Numbered from the stretch's first letter, positions 15,920 through 23,970 are shown. The stretch is 64,000 bases of DNA from Acinetobacter zhairuonensis (GCF_022601715.1 NZ_JAKVIM010000015.1:1-64000), one strand, 5' to 3'. The notes: a model not told the origin generated them from the letters alone. Numbers and translations are program-made.

Positions 15920-16351
15920 ATGAAAAAAATATTAACCTTCTCCTTAGTTGCACTCATGAGTTCAGTAGTATTGGCCACTCCAATCACCTTACAACATGTA
16001 ACTACAACATACGCTAATTCAGGTATTTGTTCGGCAGCAATCGATGTCACTCTTCATGATTTTCTGGGTGAACAGGATAAATTGTATTTAGATCTAGTAG
16101 CCAAAGATAAGGCAGGGAAAATTCAAGGCACTTCTATAGATGAACTTAATTCTGATGATGTTCAAAATATATCAGGCCAAGCATTTGGTAAGGTATTTAT
16201 TGAATCAGAAAATATGTGTGCTGCAGATCGGACTTGGACAGTTGAAGTAAAGCGCGCCGTTTTGATTACCGATGGCAAAAGAAAAGATTTATTGAAGGCA
16301 AAAGAAGTCAGTGCTAATGATTTCCAACCGATGAAGTTTAAAGTTAATTGA
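15920..16351 (+). CDS. Secreted hypothetical protein (143 aa)
   Basis: The protein has a typical signal peptide (MKKILTFSLVALMSSVVLA, cleavage before TP) and a mature domain of about 124 residues with two Cys that could form a disulfide. Its start is 3 bp after the preceding secreted-protein gene. No family was recognised. The pair is likely periplasmic and carried by the prophage. Superinfection exclusion or envelope modification are possible roles but are not shown. Confidence 0.65.
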   Translation: MKKILTFSLVALMSSVVLATPITLQHVTTTYANSGICSAAIDVTLHDFLGEQDKLYLDLVAKDKAGKIQGTSIDELNSDDVQNISGQAFGKVFIESENMCAADRTWTVEVKRAVLITDGKRKDLLKAKEVSANDFQPMKFKVN

Positions 16352-16388
16352 GAATAGTATTTGAGCTGATTGTTTATTAATCATATCG

Positions 16389-16577
16389 CCTGTTACTCAG
16401 CTAGAGAATGTCTGTTTCTTCAAAAAATACATAAATTCGCCGTCTGTTTCTGTATTTTTGATTGCCTGTTACTGCATGTTTAGTAGTTCGTTTCAGTAAT
16501 TTCCACTGTCCGTTACTGTATTTTTAGCCATCTGTTACTAAGCTTAATCGAGAGTGTTACAGAGCAAGATGGATAAA
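16389..16577 (+). repeat. Iteron array 1: eight direct repeats, 22-bp period
   Basis: Cores of the form YGTTWC start at 16391, 16413, 16445, 16467, 16489, 16511, 16533 and 16555. All intervals are exactly 22 bp except one of 32. Six of the eight are preceded by YC, and several continue as TGTAT plus T run. A degenerate copy (CTTTAC) lies at 16599, again in phase. The array fills the gap between convergent genes, downstream of the replication operon. Such a phased array is typical of iterons bound by an initiator or of a multi-site regulator. Confidence 0.85.
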
Positions 16578-16758
16578 ATTTTCCAGTTTTATGTAGCACT
16601 TTACAGTTATTTAGTTCCAGTCGTTATATGTTTAGTAAGAAAAAATTGGATGATTTAGATTCACTTATGGGGGCTTCAAAATAGTCTGGCTTGATTGGGA
16701 TAGCATTTACAGGCAGTATTTTCATCAGCCTAATTTTGATTAAACGCTACTCAAGTCT

Positions 16759-16880
16759 ACTGTTACAGAATGAAAAAGGCGCGTTACAGTATTTAACCAT
16801 GGTGCATTACACCACCCAAAAGTGGTGCATTACAGAATTAAATTGGGGTGCATTACATCATTATTGAGGGGTGCGTTACA
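16759..16880 (+). repeat. Iteron array 2: six direct repeats, 23-bp period
   Basis: Cores TGTTAC (16761), CGTTAC (16782), CATTAC (16805, 16828, 16851) and CGTTAC (16874) are all followed by A. The spacing is 21, then four times 23 bp. The last four share the extended unit GTGCRTTACA. The orientation is the same as in array 1. The array ends 28 bp from the stop of the HTH gene at 16908, so that protein is a natural candidate binder. Confidence 0.85.
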
Positions 16881-16907
16881 GCATAAAATAAGTGCTAATT
16901 AGAGTAG

Positions 16908-17294
16908 CTAGCGAGGATTACTAAGTAGATCCAGTTGCCCGATTTCATATTTATAAGTCCGCCATTCACCTTCACGTGGCACTCTTTCAATGCCAGTTTC
17001 AGCTCTCCAAAGTTCAATTAACGCTTCGCCGTGTTCAAAGTTTGGAGTGCCACCACGCGCCCACTCACTTACGGTTGATGCTCCAGAGACAGGTAATACA
17101 AATGCTATTTTTTCATGGGTCCAGCCGCATCGATTGCATAAATCTAAGATGATCCGATTGAAATCAGGTCGCTTATATCCACGTTGCTTCACAATGAACT
17201 CTTTGACTTTTTTCTGCGTTCTTAAATTAATGAATCTAGCCTGAACAGCTTTATTCGTTTTAATTTCTTCCATTGCGAGATTATCAACAAACAT
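16908..17294 (-). CDS. HTH protein at the end of the replication operon
   Basis: The 128-residue protein has a basic N-terminal half and an HTH-like block (EKIAFVLPVSGASTVSEWAR, about residues 61-80) shared with the protein at 6482-6829. Its start overlaps the dnaB stop by one base (TAATG), so it is coupled to it. A second ATG eight codons in (17273) is possible. It lies directly beside iteron array 2. It might be a replication accessory protein or late-gene regulator; I do not recognise a named family. Confidence 0.7.
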   Translation of the reverse strand: MFVDNLAMEEIKTNKAVQARFINLRTQKKVKEFIVKQRGYKRPDFNRIILDLCNRCGWTHEKIAFVLPVSGASTVSEWARGGTPNFEHGEALIELWRAETGIERVPREGEWRTYKYEIGQLDLLSNPR

Positions 17295-18670
17295 TATACA
17301 GATGCTCCTTGTTGAATTTGATGTAATGCATCTGGGTCTAAATTTGAAAATTGGCAGTATTTGAGCTGAGCATGCATATAGGCGGTGCCTGGTTCACCGT
17401 GGCGGTTCTTTCCGACAATTGCTTCTGCAATACCGCGATAGGGCGAGTCTTTGTGATAGATCTCATCTCGATAAAGAAAGACAATTTGATCTGCATCCTG
17501 TTCAATTGCTCCTGATTCTCGTAGATCAGAGAGCATAGGACGTTTATTTGGACGCTTTTCTAGGTCACGGTTAAGTTGAGATAAGAGGACAATTACGCAT
17601 TCAAACTCTTTTGCCATGGCTTTTAGTTCGCCGCTGAAATAAGCAATTTTTAAGTCTTCACGAGCAAAAGGTTTGGTTGTTTTCATGATCTGTAGGTAAT
17701 CAACAAGCACGGCACCAACTGTTCCATATTCATGTTTAACTTTACGGATAGACTCACGGATGCTCGCAATTGATGGACGAGAGGTATCATTGATATGCAT
17801 CGCCACACTCTTTAACATCACAACTGCATTGGTATAGGCTGTAAATTCCTCTTGGTGTAATAAATGAGGGGTATTTCGCACTAAGCCAATATCAGCAGGT
17901 GCCACGGCGCAGCAAAGGCGCATCGCAATTTGTTCTTTTGGCATCTCTCCGGACATGATCAGTACAGGCTTTTTCTGAACGACAGCAACATGATTTGCAA
18001 TCACTTGCATCATTGTTGTTTTCCCCATCGCTGGACGAGCGGCAACGACTAAAAGACATCCTGGTTCAACATCGCCGAGCTTCTTATCAAGATCATATAT
18101 ACCAGTTTGAATGCCGTTGATTAAAGTGGTGCCAGCAATAGCAGCCTCCATCTTTCGGCTGATTTCATGGAAAGTATTTGAAGCAGCATCATGAATATGA
18201 AATAGAGATTCACTTGCTGATTCGGTATTAAGATCAGCAAAAGCAGCTTGAGCATTTTGGACCAGTTCACCACGGCTTACTGTTAATTGCCTTGCTTGTT
18301 GGATGATCTTAAATGCTTCAGCTTCAACTTGGCGACAAGCTGTCAGATCCTTCAGCTTTTCAGCATACGAAATTAAATTATAGTAGCTTGACGGTGCATC
18401 ACTCATCATTTGCATGAGATATGGTTCACCGCCGTATTCTTCTGCTTTATTTCTCGTTTCAAGCCATTCCTGCACCAACACCGCATCATATGGAGAGTTT
18501 TTTGAATCAAGATCTGAAATCGCGTTAAAGATCAATTTATGGCGAGTAGCATAGAAATCTTGTTCTGTAAGTAAGCTCTCAATCTGAGCGTAAGATCCTG
18601 CAACTGTCATAAGTGCAGTCAAGATAGCTTGTTCGATTTGCACATTATGAATTGGTTTGGTTGTATTCAT
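17294..18670 (-). CDS. dnaB: Phage replicative DNA helicase, DnaB type
   Basis: The 458-residue protein is normal length for DnaB. It has an N-terminal helical domain (residues 1-110, starting NVQIEQAILTALM) and a RecA-like C-terminal domain with Walker A ARPAMGKTT (about 209-217), Walker B AVLVDYLQIM, and the LSQLNRDLEKRPNKRPMLSDLRESGAIEQDAD segment typical of DnaB. It unwinds the fork during phage replication. The gene is flanked by one-base overlaps with the O-like initiator gene upstream and the HTH gene downstream. Confidence 0.93.
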   Translation of the reverse strand: MNTTKPIHNVQIEQAILTALMTVAGSYAQIESLLTEQDFYATRHKLIFNAISDLDSKNSPYDAVLVQEWLETRNKAEEYGGEPYLMQMMSDAPSSYYNLISYAEKLKDLTACRQVEAEAFKIIQQARQLTVSRGELVQNAQAAFADLNTESASESLFHIHDAASNTFHEISRKMEAAIAGTTLINGIQTGIYDLDKKLGDVEPGCLLVVAARPAMGKTTMMQVIANHVAVVQKKPVLIMSGEMPKEQIAMRLCCAVAPADIGLVRNTPHLLHQEEFTAYTNAVVMLKSVAMHINDTSRPSIASIRESIRKVKHEYGTVGAVLVDYLQIMKTTKPFAREDLKIAYFSGELKAMAKEFECVIVLLSQLNRDLEKRPNKRPMLSDLRESGAIEQDADQIVFLYRDEIYHKDSPYRGIAEAIVGKNRHGEPGTAYMHAQLKYCQFSNLDPDALHQIQQGASV

Positions 18671-19467
18671 TAAGTGCTCCCTAATAAGCCTTTCGGCTTG
18701 CGATCATTCAAATCAAAAAATGGCTGAGTTAATGCTTCAGTTTGAGTTGAAACGCTACTGACATAACTAGGATTAGCTCTCTGATAACGCTCAAATTTAT
18801 CAATGATCCATGCAGTAAATCTATGAAGTTTTTGAGAGTCTGATTGAACTTTTCCATCACAATATGAATTGAAATGGCTCAACTCAAATTCGAAGCTGGG
18901 TAACCCCATAATTAGTTCAAGATTTCGTTCATGGCCAGCGATTTTAAGTTTTGTCTCTAGCTGTTGTTGATTCGGCATCCATTCGTGCTGATAGGAGAGA
19001 TTCATTGGTAGATTCTCTTTTAGATTCTGCATCCCCAAGGTAGGTTCATTGGAACTCCTGTTTTGGGAATCATTACCAGTATTGGAATCATCCCGTTTTT
19101 GGGTTTGTTCAATGTTCCCGTTATTGGGTGTATTTGCCTTGTTTTTAGCTTCCTTCTTTACATCAGTCTTGGGTGAGTCTTTGGAATAGTCCTCACGGCC
19201 TTTGACTCCAACAAGTTTAAGTACACGAACCCTTTTGGTTGGTCCAGCACGGTCACCAGTATCTAAAACAAGGCCGATATTGATCAGTTCTAAGATAACT
19301 TTCTGTACGGTCTTTTTATCCAGCACAGTGTCTTTAGCCAATCGATCTATACTCGGCCATGCAGTGTGTTCTTCACCAGCTCGATCAGCAAGAGAGAGTA
19401 AGACTAAACGTTGAGCAGAAGACTTAACTTCAACAGCCCAAGCCCAACGGGTTGCATCAATGCTCAC
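18670..19467 (-). CDS. Phage replication initiator, lambda O-like (winged helix)
   Basis: The 265-residue protein has an N-terminal winged-helix domain (about residues 1-90; WPSIDRLAKDTVLDKKTVQK is the recognition motif). A low-complexity linker (about 100-165) rich in Asn, Thr and Gly is encoded by DNA repeats (19056-19128). The C-terminal domain (about 165-265) probably contacts the helicase. This is the plan of lambda O, whose gene contains the origin. The gene overlaps dnaB by one base and the upstream small gene by 11 bases. A relic copy of the linker DNA lies at 5772-5940. Confidence 0.8.
   Translation of the reverse strand: MSIDATRWAWAVEVKSSAQRLVLLSLADRAGEEHTAWPSIDRLAKDTVLDKKTVQKVILELINIGLVLDTGDRAGPTKRVRVLKLVGVKGREDYSKDSPKTDVKKEAKNKANTPNNGNIEQTQKRDDSNTGNDSQNRSSNEPTLGMQNLKENLPMNLSYQHEWMPNQQQLETKLKIAGHERNLELIMGLPSFEFELSHFNSYCDGKVQSDSQKLHRFTAWIIDKFERYQRANPSYVSSVSTQTEALTQPFFDLNDRKPKGLLGST
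19056..19128 (-). repeat. In-gene origin repeats of the O-like gene
   Basis: Dyad units of the CCC-N6-GGG form lie at 19117-19128 (CCCGTTATTGGG), 19092-19103 (CCCGTTTTTGGG) and 19056-19067 (TCCTGTTTTGGG), with a weaker copy near 19075-19086. Spacing is about 25, 18 and 18 bp. They are the same motif as at 5786-5880. Location within the initiator linker matches a lambda-type origin. Confidence 0.75.
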
Positions 19468-19621
19468 TAGATCCTCCTTGCCGCTCCTTATTTTTGATTA
19501 CGGCATTTAAGAGGCGCTGAGGAGTCATTTTGACTGACTCAGCGTAAAAGGATGGAATCGGTTTTTCGTTATTATCTTCTTGAACAGGCTCAGGTTCTGT
19601 TGTGATGGGAGAGTTAGTCAT
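19457..19621 (-). CDS. Small hypothetical protein (54 aa)
   Basis: The ATG at 19621 is preferred, giving MTNSPITTEPEPVQEDNNEK followed by a short helical tail. The longer upstream frame lies inside the preceding gene. It overlaps that gene by 8 bases and the O-like gene by 11, a tight phage early operon. The acidic, proline-containing N-terminus may be disordered. Function is unknown. Confidence 0.55.
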   Translation of the reverse strand: MTNSPITTEPEPVQEDNNEKPIPSFYAESVKMTPQRLLNAVIKNKERQGGSSEH

Positions 19622-20153
19622 TTTTGCTAGCCTCCCATTCCGCTTCAAACTTTTCACATTCGATCTTGAACATGTTTCTATGATTGTCAGATAAATAGTC
19701 TGCAATATTGATTAGGTTTTCTACGCTTGCGAAAACTGCATCACATAGTGCCGTGGAAGATTTTTTTATAGCACTTAGTTCAACCTTCATTTCATAGATT
19801 GTTGATGAAAGCCAAGAGTGTACTTCATGTGCGAGACTATAAACTTCCAGTAGATCTCCAGCATCACATTCAACAACTATGTTTTGATGTTTTTCACATT
19901 GAACGTCGAATGTATTGCTGAAATCATCAGAAAGATATCGAGCGATGGAGATTAGACTTTCTAATTCATCAAATGTATTTACCCGGACTTCATTCTTATA
20001 TGTGGATATTAGAAAAACCACATTTTTTCTAATTCGGTCGATCAGTGTTTGAATTTGAGTTGTAGTATCAAGAGCAAGTGAGTAAGCGCTTATTACATCT
20101 GCAGCACTGTAAAAAGGGACAATTTGTTCTGAAATTTTAACTTTAGCGTTCAT
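19614..20153 (-). CDS. Hypothetical protein made of two tandem homologous halves
   Basis: Residues about 18-92 and 96-172 of this 179-residue protein are clearly similar. Both run A-x-D-(V/L)-x-x-x-YSLA, a helical stretch, LI(S/N)IA-x-YLSD, then F-x-(V/I)-x-CEK. An internal duplication of a roughly 75-residue helical unit is therefore likely. No named family was recognised. It is an early-operon gene 2 bp after the ash-like frame and overlaps the 54-residue gene. Confidence 0.65.
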   Translation of the reverse strand: MNAKVKISEQIVPFYSAADVISAYSLALDTTTQIQTLIDRIRKNVVFLISTYKNEVRVNTFDELESLISIARYLSDDFSNTFDVQCEKHQNIVVECDAGDLLEVYSLAHEVHSWLSSTIYEMKVELSAIKKSSTALCDAVFASVENLINIADYLSDNHRNMFKIECEKFEAEWEASKND

Positions 20154-20155
20154 GA

Positions 20156-20464
20156 TTAATGCGCTCCTAGATTTATAGAAGCTTTGCCAATTATCACGAC
20201 CAAGAGATATGGTGGCAAAGCAAAAGGGGGTTGGTCGACGAGTAATCTAGGTGACTCGCACACTCGAAAGTGTCCCCCTTCAGCTCTGCCATAAGACGCA
20301 GATGCGGAAGGATTACGCACAAAAAAAGCCCTGAAAGCGGACTGTGCGCCTAGATATAAACAGCCGACCAAAGCTGATTCAATGATTTTGCATTGAACAG
20401 TTTCACTATAACTTAAGATATTGGCTTTGAGAAGCTGTAACCCATAATTTTTTTGAAGATTCAT
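20156..20464 (-). CDS. Ash-like small phage protein (uncertain)
   Basis: The 102-residue frame has a C-terminal half (AFRAFFVRNPSASASYGRAE, then RLLVDQPPFALPPYLLVV) with a composition reminiscent of Ash-family and related frames that many phages and satellites carry near replication genes. Its residue usage is unlike its neighbours (Pro/Ser/Ala-rich, several Cys). The DNA could instead mainly encode a structured RNA. It overlaps the Rha gene by 4 bases, which supports a real gene. Confidence 0.4.
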   Translation of the reverse strand: MNLQKNYGLQLLKANILSYSETVQCKIIESALVGCLYLGAQSAFRAFFVRNPSASASYGRAEGGHFRVCESPRLLVDQPPFALPPYLLVVIIGKASINLGAH

Positions 20465-21015
20465 AGGCTTTCCCCATCAAATAGTAGCGGCTGTAGTTGG
20501 CGTTCAAGCTCAGCAACTTTTTCAGCAGCCAGTGGTTTGATTTTTCGGCCAAATAAAACAAGATTGCGACCTGCCTCACTGGCAGCATCTGATGCGCGTT
20601 CATATTGCAGGACAGCTTTATTGAATTCAGAAATAAGTGATAAGTTCTGGGATTTGATAAAGTCCGACATTTCATCAAAGGCATTGATGTAGCTTTCTTT
20701 GAATTGGGCAGCTTGTTTACCAGTGAAGCCCATGACTAAAAACACAAATCCATTTTTAGTCATCTCAATCATTGGTTGAGATTTACCTTGTTCATTCACA
20801 TAAGACGACTGCGCAAAATTGCGCTCTCTAAATTCATTGGAGCATTCGAGGTTTTTTGCTGCACGAAGTACGTCTCGGTGATTTTTGCCAAAATGTTTTG
20901 CTACATTCAATGAGGTTGTCGTCGCTTCTGCTAGTCTATTGCTATTGTGAAAGCGATTACTTATTTCAATTAAGTGCTCTTGGGTTTCATGTCCAAAGTT
21001 TAAAGGCTTGTTCAT
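20461..21015 (-). CDS. Rha-family phage regulatory protein
   Basis: The 184-residue protein has the pRha domain at about residues 25-120: TTSLNVAKHFGKNHRDVLRA, NFAQSSYVNEQGKSQPMIEM, and MTKNGFVFLVMGFTGKQAAQFK. Rha proteins (phi-80, P22 types) affect lytic growth in some hosts and are regulators of the early region. The C-terminal 60 residues are helical. It starts 2 bp after the AlpA-like gene and overlaps the next frame by 4 bases. Confidence 0.9.
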   Translation of the reverse strand: MNKPLNFGHETQEHLIEISNRFHNSNRLAEATTTSLNVAKHFGKNHRDVLRAAKNLECSNEFRERNFAQSSYVNEQGKSQPMIEMTKNGFVFLVMGFTGKQAAQFKESYINAFDEMSDFIKSQNLSLISEFNKAVLQYERASDAASEAGRNLVLFGRKIKPLAAEKVAELERQLQPLLFDGESL

Positions 21016-21017
21016 TA

Positions 21018-21326
21018 TTAAGCCTCCAACCCTTTTGATTGCATCCAGGCTTGAACATCAGATAAACGCCAAACAGTTACGCTGTCAGATAGTTTGATAG
21101 GGGCTGGAAAACGACCATGCTTCACCCATTGCCAGATTGTTTTATCAGATACACCGATTAAACCGTTAGAGGCAGGGCGAGCATTAATATTTTTGGTTTT
21201 TCCTTTGTTTATTCCACTTTTATAAGTATGTGTTGTTGCATCTTTTGCTGGAAAATTTGCAAGATCCTTTATGCGTAAAAATCTTTCATGATGAATTGAA
21301 GTCATTGATTTAACCACCGTATTCAT
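21018..21326 (-). CDS. AlpA-like excisionase/regulator
   Basis: The 102-residue protein has a C-terminal winged-helix of the AlpA/MerR-like excisionase type: VSDKTIWQWVKHGRFPAPIK and VWRLSDVQAWMQSKG (about residues 60-98). The middle is basic. AlpA proteins activate integrase or excision of their element. A start seven codons later (ATG after GGTGG) is possible. It precedes rha in the leftward early operon. Confidence 0.8.
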   Translation of the reverse strand: MNTVVKSMTSIHHERFLRIKDLANFPAKDATTHTYKSGINKGKTKNINARPASNGLIGVSDKTIWQWVKHGRFPAPIKLSDSVTVWRLSDVQAWMQSKGLEA

Positions 21327-21436
21327 TGTCTGAATTGGATGCCCATTGCAGTTCTTTGCACTGGCTTGATAGTTAAATCAAATCATTTGTATATAGGGGG
21401 TGGGGAAGCCTGTCCCCCTAAATTAATGGGTGCCCT

Positions 21437-22687
21437 TTAGGGGTGCTCCTCAGTATTTTTTAATAAAGCATTGCCATTATTTTTTAAATTATTTTTAAAA
21501 ATATCCCATTCTTTTGGCTTCAGTCTGAGTGGTGTACTTATTGTCTTTAATCTCTCTTTTAACTTGTCGGTTAATGGAATATCATTAAAATTCATTGTCC
21601 TGAAGTATTCATTGATGGCACGTTCGTGAGAAAATCTGTCAGGAAATTTCTTCTCTACATATATTTCTTTCCAAATAAAATTTGCTAAAGATAATTCAAT
21701 TGGAAAATCAGGATGATCACTAGTAAACGGAAGACACTCTTCTTCAATTCTACTTTCTAACCATTTTCTCTCATTGATAAGCTCCTCAATGGCTTGAGAA
21801 TATTTATCATTTTGATTAATTAATTTTAGATTTTCTTTTCTAAGTTCATAAAGTTCTGTTTCGGTATTTACTTGCTCCATATCATCATTAAAACCAGCGA
21901 TAATATATCCCTTGTTTGCTAATAATTGTTTTAGATCATGGGCTAGAAATAGAGGAGAATCGAGCTCCTTTAGATTACTTACTTCATAAATTGATCGCAT
22001 CAGATTGTGTGCTTCTATAAATTTGGGAAACTTAAATGAAAGCTCACTGAAATCACCTGCATTGTTAACTTCAACTGGATTATCTTTTGATAATAGACAA
22101 GCAGCCTCAATAAGATTGAAAAATTCATTTTTATAAAAAATAGGGAATTCAGTATTTTTCGTATCGGCATCAATTTTTGGAGAAAATAATGAATCTATTT
22201 CAGTATGATGAAACACGATCTCTGTTGAATGAAATGAATTGCCTTTGAAGTCATAAGCTTCTCGTAACCAGCGAATATCTCTGATGTCATCATCAGGCAT
22301 CCTTGGAAACGCTTTTAGGTATTCATTCTTTGCAAGATGGATTAACTGAGCATCTGTAATTGGTTGAGTAATGAACTCAACAATTTTGTCTACATTATAA
22401 AAGATGCCAGGATCTACAGAACGGCTAGGGTCAAGATGATCAATTAATTTTGAGAAGTGAATATAGCCTTTGAATATCATAGACCATTTTACTTGTTCTA
22501 CATGGGCTACTGGTTCGATTTTGCTAGGATCATCTTGATATCTTTCTTCACTAATACAGACTAAATTTCCCTCAAAGTAGATACACGGATGTAATTGCCC
22601 GGTTCGGCAGTAGTGTTTGATATCATTTAGTGAAAGAGTATTCTGTGAAGTAGAAAGTACCTCTTCTAATGAATAAAATTTTTTCAT
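21437..22687 (-). CDS. Unknown accessory protein between integrase and AlpA genes
   Basis: The ATG at 22687 (MKKFYSLEEVL) is chosen; 22705 is an alternative. The product is about 416 residues. The N-terminal 45 residues (YSLEEV..LSLNDIKHYCRTGQLH) resemble an excisionase-like winged helix. The middle is acidic without known motifs, and a short coiled coil lies near residues 275-310. No catalytic motif was found. It is AT-rich and sits in the usual cargo position beside an integrase. It could be a regulator or cargo gene. Confidence 0.6.
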   Translation of the reverse strand: MKKFYSLEEVLSTSQNTLSLNDIKHYCRTGQLHPCIYFEGNLVCISEERYQDDPSKIEPVAHVEQVKWSMIFKGYIHFSKLIDHLDPSRSVDPGIFYNVDKIVEFITQPITDAQLIHLAKNEYLKAFPRMPDDDIRDIRWLREAYDFKGNSFHSTEIVFHHTEIDSLFSPKIDADTKNTEFPIFYKNEFFNLIEAACLLSKDNPVEVNNAGDFSELSFKFPKFIEAHNLMRSIYEVSNLKELDSPLFLAHDLKQLLANKGYIIAGFNDDMEQVNTETELYELRKENLKLINQNDKYSQAIEELINERKWLESRIEEECLPFTSDHPDFPIELSLANFIWKEIYVEKKFPDRFSHERAINEYFRTMNFNDIPLTDKLKERLKTISTPLRLKPKEWDIFKNNLKNNGNALLKNTEEHP

Positions 22688-22721
22688 TTTTGCATCCCAC
22701 AGCATACCCAAAATAGAAAAG

Positions 22722-22775
22722 ACTAAGCCAGTCGGATTGGGTATCCGACTTATCGAGAGCTACTCTAGGCTTAGT
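22722..22775. other. Three-way-junction-like inverted repeat structure
   Basis: The outer arms ACTAAGCC (22722-22729) and GGCTTAGT (22768-22775) are perfectly complementary. Inside are two hairpins: GTCGGAT/ATCCGAC (22731-22737 and 22743-22749) and AGAG/CTCT (22756-22759 and 22763-22766). A further hairpin TAAAGT/ACTTTA follows at about 22779-22799. The structure lies between the integrase 3' end and the start of the unknown accessory gene. It could be an RNA element, a terminator complex or a recombination site. Confidence 0.6.
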
Positions 22776-22833
22776 GATTAAAGTTATATCAAAACTTTAG
22801 GTCATTGATCGTAATAGATTGTTGCGGAAAGTT

Positions 22834-23970
22834 TTAACTCATAACTAAATTTAATTTCTCATTCATGCGTTGTGCTAGTTCACTCGCCGTTGGATTGTAG
22901 TAGCGCATTAGCATTGCCAAATCTTTATGACCAGTAACCTTTGCTAAGTCTTGTATAGGCATTATCTGGGCAAACTTTGTACATGCTTCATGGCGAGTGT
23001 CATGAAAATTAATATACGTTAATGGGGTGGTATCACGATATTTTCGGAAAGTGGTAGATAAGCTATCAGCACTAATCGTTAATACCACTTCATTATCTAG
23101 ACCTTTTGCCCTTTCTAGTAAAGCCAGAGCATTCTTATTGAGTGGTACTTTTCGGGATGATCCATTCTTTGTATTTGGAAGCAACACATAGTCATCTGCG
23201 ATATGTTCCCAGCGCATGTTTGTGATTTCACTTAAGCGCATTGAAGTTTCAAGAGCAAACAGAAAAGCCCACGCTGTTTGGTGCTTCTTAAGAATTAACG
23301 GCGTTTCCGTAGTGTATTGAAATGCATCGAGTAGGGTATTTACATCATCTAGGCTTATTCGCATTTCTCTATGAGGGTTTTCTTTAGGTTTTGTTACATT
23401 AGTAAGAGGGCTGTATTCAATGAGTCGCAGCTCACGAATGGCATAGCGGAATACACTTCCTAATAACTGCATTTCTCGCTTAACCGAAGTACCTTGAATT
23501 TTTAAGCTTCGTTTGTTACGGAAATTAATCAGGTCGGATTGGTCTATCTGATTGATTGGCTTTTTAGCTAGTTCAGGAAAATCTCGTAGAATTTTATTTA
23601 ATCGAAGCATTTCCCATTTATAGCCTTTGTGCTTGATTGCTTCATTTTGAAGAAATATCTGCACAATTTCAGAGAAAGGTTGTTCTTGTTTCATTTTTTG
23701 TTTCTTGGACTGTTTATCTGCACTTGGATTAATGCCAGTCTTTAAAAGCTTTTTTGCTTCAAGGTGTTTTAAGCGTGCATCTGCTAATGAAACTTCAGGA
23801 TATACCCCTAATGCTAAAACATACTCTTTCTGCTCAAATCGGTATTTGTAACGCCAATAGTATGAGCCTTTAGGCGTCACCATTAGATAGAGACCACCCG
23901 CATCGGAATGCTTTACATTCTTATCAGTAGGTTTGATCTTTCTGATTTTTAAATCAGTCAAATTACTCAT
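22834..23970 (-). CDS. int: Tyrosine-family site-specific integrase
   Basis: The ATG at 23970 (MSNLTDLKIRKIKP) is chosen, as the 7 extra upstream codons lack support; 378 residues. An arm-binding domain comes first (DUF4102-like GGLYLMVTPKGSYYWRYKY), then a core-binding domain (about 100-190), then the catalytic domain. It has Arg in TSMRLSEI, Lys in NTKNGSSRKVPL, HDTRHE, GHKD, and the nucleophile Tyr in MRYYNPTA. The P4/phage integrase subgroup usually uses tRNA genes, and tRNA-Arg lies 196 bp beyond the start. All catalytic residues are present. Confidence 0.95.
   Translation of the reverse strand: MSNLTDLKIRKIKPTDKNVKHSDAGGLYLMVTPKGSYYWRYKYRFEQKEYVLALGVYPEVSLADARLKHLEAKKLLKTGINPSADKQSKKQKMKQEQPFSEIVQIFLQNEAIKHKGYKWEMLRLNKILRDFPELAKKPINQIDQSDLINFRNKRSLKIQGTSVKREMQLLGSVFRYAIRELRLIEYSPLTNVTKPKENPHREMRISLDDVNTLLDAFQYTTETPLILKKHQTAWAFLFALETSMRLSEITNMRWEHIADDYVLLPNTKNGSSRKVPLNKNALALLERAKGLDNEVVLTISADSLSTTFRKYRDTTPLTYINFHDTRHEACTKFAQIMPIQDLAKVTGHKDLAMLMRYYNPTASELAQRMNEKLNLVMS

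Noticed and set aside
16389..16880. Possible CRISPR array at the spaced repeats
   Set aside because: The conserved cores are only 6-11 bases and repeat every 22-23 bp, which leaves no room for spacers, and no cas genes are present.
20406..20684. Alternative 92-residue minus-strand frame
   Set aside because: It lies in another frame inside the well-supported Rha gene and has no recognisable features.
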